From Strix aluco (Eukaryota > Chordata > Aves > Strigiformes > Strigidae), in the NCBI RefSeq assembly GCF_031877795.1, contig NC_133932.1:39322180-39386179 (forward strand): DNA of 64,000 nucleotides, given 5' to 3'. The position numbers and the translations under genes are program-made. This document shows positions 60,201 through 64,000 of the stretch, in pieces; position 1 is the first letter of the stretch; every line of letters begins with the position of its first letter. The notes below the pieces were generated by a model, which ran no database searches, was not told the DNA's origin, and saw only the letters and a program-made list of their open reading frames with translations.

Positions 60201-63200
60201 ACAGTAAGGAGCAAAATTCCTAGAGATGAGCCCCATTCTGCATGGCTAGTGAGAGGAAGGTGGGGAGCGCAGCGAGGGACATGGCCTCAATTCTGTCCAG
60301 AGCCCTTGACAGCCTCTGTTTTGCAGGAAAGCATGCTGTGCACACGCATGTGGTGGGAACACTGGTGCAGGGACCAGCAAAGGGACATGGAAACTTGCAC
60401 TGATGGTCCTGTGCAGGCTGCAAAAGAGGGGAGAGGCTCCTCTGTTCTCCTCCTTCATCTTCATACCCCACCATAATCTAATGCCTGAGCAGGATGACAG
60501 TGGTAAGGAAAAAAACCAGACGATTTCTCTTCCAGCCCGTCAGTGAAACTCTTTCTGGGAACCTCTGAATATTCAAGAGCTTCCCAGCCGGGGAAGCAAC
60601 ACCTGGGGTTGCCCCAGCTCCTGAGGCTGTTTGCCTTGCCACAAGGTAACCTGCCAGGCACGCCTGTCCAGGCACGGGACCCTCATGGGACCCTCACAGG
60701 CCCTTGGGAATTTCAGCAACAGGGCACTTCAGCACCCTAGGATGCCCATGGCCACTGGGAGGGGAGCTGAGAGGAGGACAGAGCCAGAGCTTCAGGCATG
60801 TGCAAGAGCTCCTGAAATGCCTGCTCCTCCTGCAGCCCCTTGGAAATGCCACCCTGCCCAGGTACCCTGTCAGAGGGAGCATCCCTGCCCTTCCCACCTG
60901 TGTTTCCTGAAGTGGGTTCAATCAGTGTATCTCCTGGTTTTATAATCCCGGCTCTCTCTGCATCTTCCACCATCCTCAGGCTGATGCGGTCCTTCACACT
61001 GCCTCCTGCATTGAAGTACTCACATTTTGCCACTAGAAATGAAAAGGGAGGCTCCATCAGGGACAAGCTTCAGCCGGGAGCACCAGTTCCTTGATCCCTT
61101 AGCCCTCGCTGCAGTTATCTGAGGACACCCATTCCTCCCCTGCTCAGGGGACCGCAACCACCATCTGCTTACAGGGCGCCACAGCTTGTCATGGGATTAC
61201 CCACAAGTGTACCCACCCATAGTCCATCTTTCCTCATGTTTCATCTACCTGCAGCACTCTGAAGGCATGAGAAGGCCTGGTAAGTCCAGGATGGGTTTAA
61301 AATCAACTGGACATAGAGTGATTGCTAGGTGGAAGACCCCACACCAGTACGATACACCTTGCTGCCCTGCCTTGAGGACTTTTCTCTGAGCAAGGCACTG
61401 CCAGGGTTAACAGCAAGGTCTCATGGTCTTTCCTGAGGCATGGCAGCTTGTTATTAATAGGTATCTAAAAAGGTGCCCTTCTGTAGGGATGATTTGTAGT
61501 CCTGAATGGGGTGCCATAAAGAAAAACAATAGAAAAGGCACTTTCAGGTGTCATCCAAAATTATGCTTTCTTAGCCAAGCTACCAAAATCCAAGTAACGG
61601 AGACTTCCCAAGGCTCACTCAAACTCTGTTCCTAAATGGGCCTTCCACACTGCTAACGCTCAGGGCAGGACTCTTTGCACCAGGGTTTTGATGAGCATCT
61701 ACATCTGAACTGATGGTACTGAGCATTGTTTTACAGACAACAGGAAGAAATGGGTACTTTCAGGGTATCATTCACTTCATCCTAGCAGAGACAGCTACTT
61801 CAGGCTGACAAATCAACCCGATACCTGAGCAGCCACAACAATGGGGTAAAGAATCTTATGCTCATCATTGCATTTTAGAATGCCAAACTGCCAAAACTTC
61901 AGCTACTCAGAGATTTCTGGAGGCACGGAGATTACAAGGTAATTGTGTCCAACCATAACTGCTTCCTTGACACAGCACTGTTGCAATTTCTTATATTTGC
62001 TTGGTAAAAGGTTCTGTGCTGACCTGAAGCTCAGAGGGGACCATGCAGCCACTCTGCCTGTCCTGCTCTCCTTCCCCTCCTGTGCCAGGGGAGGAGACAC
62101 CATCCCAGCAAACAGGGTCTCCCCGGCCTTCCCGCTGCTGTTTGCACCAAATCCTCCCACACCCGTTAGGCTCTTCCCCCAGCAAGACATCCTTCAAGGC
62201 ACAGACTGCTTCAGAGGGGGACCAGACACCGCAGACCTGTCCTCCCACCTCTGCCACCTCTGTCCACTTTCCCCTAACATTCCCTGAGGCCTCATTCTGG
62301 GAAGCGAGAGGCAGTGCAGCATGGATGTTGCAGGGTTAGGGGCCTGAGGATCCCAGATCCTGAGAGGGGAATCTGGTCAAAGAGCACAGCATGCTCCATG
62401 CGGCCGTGTGCCCATGGAGGCTGGCTGCCAGGTGGATTCCCTGTTGCCACACAGGACCACAAGGTCCCGCTGTGCCCTTCTATTGAGCACGAGTGCTTGC
62501 CAAGTCTCCTTCCTACCCAGCTATGTCACACTCATGAACTTTACTGCCTGAATCTTACTGTCCTTCTGCCCAATTTGGCTGAAATTAATTAAATAGGGTT
62601 AAAAATTACAGGAAAGGAGACTGAAAAGTCCATATACACAGAGACAGCCTAATCATATCATCCTTATTTCTGTAGGCGAGCAGGCTAAAAATAACCCTTA
62701 TATGAGACAGCACCAGCGCTACGCTAACATCCCCTCAGGGGAGGACTTGAGTCCTGCTGGAAAACCTGCCCCAGCAGCCAGTGCCTTGGCCTGGCTTTTA
62801 GCACCAGGGCCTGGCATGAATGTTGCTGACAAACCCAGCCGTCCGCAGTCCCCGCTGCTCTGTCTGGGGCTGCCTTTTGGGAAGGTCCCCAAGAGAGGCT
62901 GTCGCTGCCCCTGGGACAATGATGCAGCAGACAGCAGCGCCTGGCCCGGCTCCAGCTGACCCAGTGGAGGTGGCACAGCCAGGCGATGCCACAGCAGAGC
63001 GGATCCCCCCCTGCGTGGGAGCAATGCCTGGTGGCCGGGGGCTGTGCTGGTGTGTGTCCCCAGCAACCCAAGCTGCTCCCTCTGTCCGGGCAGGCTACGG
63101 GAGGAGTCCTGCCATGCCCATCGCCCCATCCCAGCCACCACGTTTTGGGAAGGTTTGGCCAGTCTCTCTTGGGCACATGCTACCCCAGGCGCTGCAGCAT

Positions 63201-63623
63201 CCCTGCCCGTTGCCATGATGTCATCTGCCCATCCTCAAATTCAGCCCAGCTCTGCTCTGGGCTTATGCTGCAGTTATTTAGGAATGCTGCCTCCACTACC
63301 ATTAGGCCCCTGCTCATTGCAGCTTGAAACCATCCTGTTTGGTCTGACAAATGACTGTAGTATAACTTAATAAGCAGGAGTACCCAACACGTGCCACATC
63401 TGGCCCTCCCCATCTGTCCTTGCTCTCCACAGAGCCTCTTCTGAAGCCCCCCTCCAACACCGCCCCTCACCCTCACCTCGTGGCACGGAAAAACCGGGTG
63501 GAAAGGGGACACTCACGGAGCTCACACTTGAGCCCATAGGACTTCCCAATCTTGTTGATTCGGACCATTGGGGTGCAGCCAATTTTCTTCAGGATGTTGG
63601 GCAAGATCTTTGTTTCTTCTGGC
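45182..63623 (-). CDS. CBS: CBS, cystathionine beta-synthase, 14 exons, 5' end beyond window
   Basis: PLP-dependent cytosolic enzyme that condenses serine with homocysteine to cystathionine, the first step of transsulfuration; it also makes H2S. Joining minus-strand exons 63517-63623, 61032-60898, 59515-59436, 58215-58084, 56815-56746, 55485-55394, 54261-54136, 53103-53019, 51384-51279, 50700-50629, 49367-49233, 48674-48566, 47808-47724 and 45279-45182 gives 476 residues equivalent to human 71-551, with matching phases throughout. Seen: SVKDR with the PLP Schiff-base lysine (human K119), TSGNTG, the phosphate loop GSGTGGT, the CPEC redox motif (human C272/C275), GGSSGS, and two C-terminal CBS domains that in mammals bind S-adenosylmethionine. 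The first coding exon with the heme ligands (human C52, H65) is missing because the window ends. The gene looks intact. Exon layout equals human coding exons 2-14 and 16. Confidence 0.98.
45308..45355. repeat. G12 run plus (CA)n microsatellite
   Basis: G12 at 45308-45319, then a CA dinucleotide repeat at about 45327-45355 with one interruption. It begins about 30 bp upstream (on the gene strand) of the last CBS coding exon. Confidence 0.9.
47724..47808 (-). CDS. CBS: CBS exon 14 equivalent, second CBS domain
   Basis: [20 protein letters not shown] then IVVHEQMQ and one base. Acceptor CCCATTTAG. The donor must be CAGT|GTAGGT, because only this choice keeps frame with the last exon. A second GT four bases downstream (GTACCT) would shift the frame. 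Confidence 0.94.
48566..48674 (-). CDS. CBS: CBS exon 13 equivalent, first CBS domain end
   Basis: [20 protein letters not shown] to VIYDQFSK. Acceptor CCTTACAG, donor AAG|GTACTG, phase 0. Confidence 0.97.
49233..49367 (-). CDS. CBS: CBS exon 12 equivalent, first CBS domain
   Basis: [20 protein letters not shown] to [11 protein letters not shown]. Start of the Bateman regulatory module, first CBS motif. Acceptor TTCAACAG, donor AGG|GTAACT. Confidence 0.97.
50629..50700 (-). CDS. CBS: CBS exon 11 equivalent, linker
   Basis: [20 protein letters not shown] then HKP and a split Trp. This is the linker between the catalytic core and the regulatory domain, and it is shorter than in human. Acceptor ATTTCTAG, donor TG|GTAAGA. 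Confidence 0.95.
51279..51384 (-). CDS. CBS: CBS exon 10 equivalent, end of catalytic core
   Basis: [20 protein letters not shown] to [11 protein letters not shown]. The GGSSG serine corresponds to human S349, a cofactor contact. Acceptor CTATCTAG, donor AT|GTGAGT splits the Met codon. Confidence 0.97.
53019..53103 (-). CDS. CBS: CBS exon 9 equivalent
   Basis: [20 protein letters not shown] to EEGLLC, with one base of Gly. Acceptor TCTCTTCAG, donor TGTG|GTAAGC. Confidence 0.97.
54136..54261 (-). CDS. CBS: CBS exon 8 equivalent
   Basis: [20 protein letters not shown] to FIPTVLDRS, 42 codons, with the conserved EVEGIG-DFIP segment of the active-site region. Acceptor CCTCAAAG, donor TCA|GTAAGT. 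Confidence 0.97.
55394..55485 (-). CDS. CBS: CBS exon 7 equivalent, PLP phosphate loop and CXXC
   Basis: [20 protein letters not shown] to KCPECK. The glycine-rich GSGTGGT loop grips the PLP phosphate. CPEC matches the CXXC redox motif of vertebrate CBS. Acceptor CCTGCAG, donor AAG|GTAAAC. Confidence 0.97.
56746..56815 (-). CDS. CBS: CBS exon 6 equivalent
   Basis: [20 protein letters not shown] then QCE. Acceptor AAATAAACAG, donor GAAG|GTACCA, with one base of the Gly codon carried over. Confidence 0.96.
58084..58215 (-). CDS. CBS: CBS exon 5 equivalent
   Basis: [20 protein letters not shown] to NSHILDQ, 44 codons. One residue shorter than human in the TPC-TRF segment (human TPTNARF). Acceptor CCCAAAG, donor CAG|GTAAAC. 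Confidence 0.97.
59436..59515 (-). CDS. CBS: CBS exon 4 equivalent
   Basis: [20 protein letters not shown] then EKMSMEK. Acceptor CACCTAG, donor AAG|GTCAGA, a weak donor. Phase 0 end. Confidence 0.95.
60898..61032 (-). CDS. CBS: CBS exon 3 equivalent, PLP lysine
   Basis: [20 protein letters not shown] to EPTSGNT. Contains the PLP-binding lysine in GGSVKDR and the asparagine loop TSGNTG that contacts the cofactor. Acceptor CATTTCTAG, donor ACAG|GTGGGA. Confidence 0.97.
63517..63623 (-). CDS. CBS: CBS exon (human exon 2 equivalent)
   Basis: [20 protein letters not shown] to KCEL, start of the catalytic fold. Acceptor TTATTTCAG|G; the first base completes a codon of the missing upstream exon. 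Donor CTCC|GTGAGT. Confidence 0.96.
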
Positions 63624-64000
63624 CTGAAATAATGCAGAGAGGAGAAAAAAAAAGTCAAATCAAAGCAACTGTTATGCAACATGAACCAAGATAAAATCTG
63701 AGTGAGGTTTCAGCAACTTTTTCAAGGCCACTGAGAGACACCCCAACTCCAAGAGAAAAGGTTCCCATCAACAATTAATGGCAACAGGAGCTAGTTACAG
63801 TTTTCCATCACTCTTACAAAGAATTATTAATTCTTTTGCATAAAAAATAAGGTAATTAATTTTCAGGGCTTTTCTGAAATGTCCTGTTCTGCAAGGCCTT
63901 GGGCCAGGCTTATAACTCAATGAAGTGAGAAGAGCTGACAAGCTTCAGGATTTTATGTAGTGGGTGAGAAAGCAGGAAGACTGTGCACAATACAAGGCTC
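63624..64000 (-). other. CBS intron, 5' of the first visible exon
   Basis: Ends in the acceptor tract TTTTTTTTTCTCC...TTATTTCAG. I see no coding sequence matching the heme-binding N-terminal exon of CBS, so that exon lies to the right of the window. Confidence 0.75.

Larger units (their letters stand above)
45280..63516 (-). other. CBS introns within the window
   Basis: Thirteen introns: 45280-47723, 47809-48565, 48675-49232, 49368-50628, 50701-51278, 51385-53018, 53104-54135, 54262-55393, 55486-56745, 56816-58083, 58216-59435, 59516-60897 and 61033-63516. They hold a G12 run and a CA microsatellite (45308-45355) but no CR1 copy, RNA gene or nested gene that I can recognise. The frequent 60-150-codon frames reflect moderate GC content. 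I could not identify an equivalent of the alternatively spliced human exon 15 in 45280-47723. Confidence 0.7.

Noticed and set aside
63624..64000. Search for the heme-binding first coding exon of CBS within the right edge
   Set aside because: No frame here matches the N-terminal region and the sequence looks intronic, so the exon lies outside the window.

Overview
The window is vertebrate nuclear DNA, almost certainly avian. It has long introns with GT/AG splice sites and at least three CR1-type LINE fragments, the dominant repeat of bird genomes. It also carries two genes that are neighbours on human chromosome 21q22.3. I cannot name the species.

Layout. (1) 1-26698, + strand: PKNOX1 (PREP1), a TALE homeodomain gene. 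Ten coding exons were located by eye; phases match at every junction and they give a complete 435-residue protein. The window opens inside the intron before the start-codon exon, so the promoter and non-coding first exon lie outside it. AT-rich probable 3' UTR follows from 26699. (2) About 27.5-38.3 kb: mostly featureless AT-rich DNA with one young CR1 3' end and a G20 tract. (3) 39253 to about 41166, - strand: a small two-exon gene for a secreted 167-residue cysteine-rich protein that resembles the N-terminal cysteine-rich region of fibulin-2 but lacks everything downstream of it. It has a TATA-like box, a non-coding first exon with a good donor, a strong acceptor just before its ATG, and an AU-rich element downstream of the stop. 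(4) About 41.2-45.1 kb: GC-richer intergenic DNA and CBS 3' flank. (5) 45182-63623, - strand: CBS (cystathionine beta-synthase). Fourteen coding exons were located, all phase-compatible, giving 476 residues that correspond to human residue 71 through the C-terminus. The first coding exon, with the heme ligands, lies beyond the right edge.

PKNOX1 and CBS converge tail to tail, as in human. They are functionally unrelated (a developmental transcription cofactor and a transsulfuration enzyme). The small fibulin-2-like gene between them is the least expected item in the window. I found no CRISPR array, operon, tRNA, rRNA or other prokaryotic feature, and no convincing novel multi-gene system.
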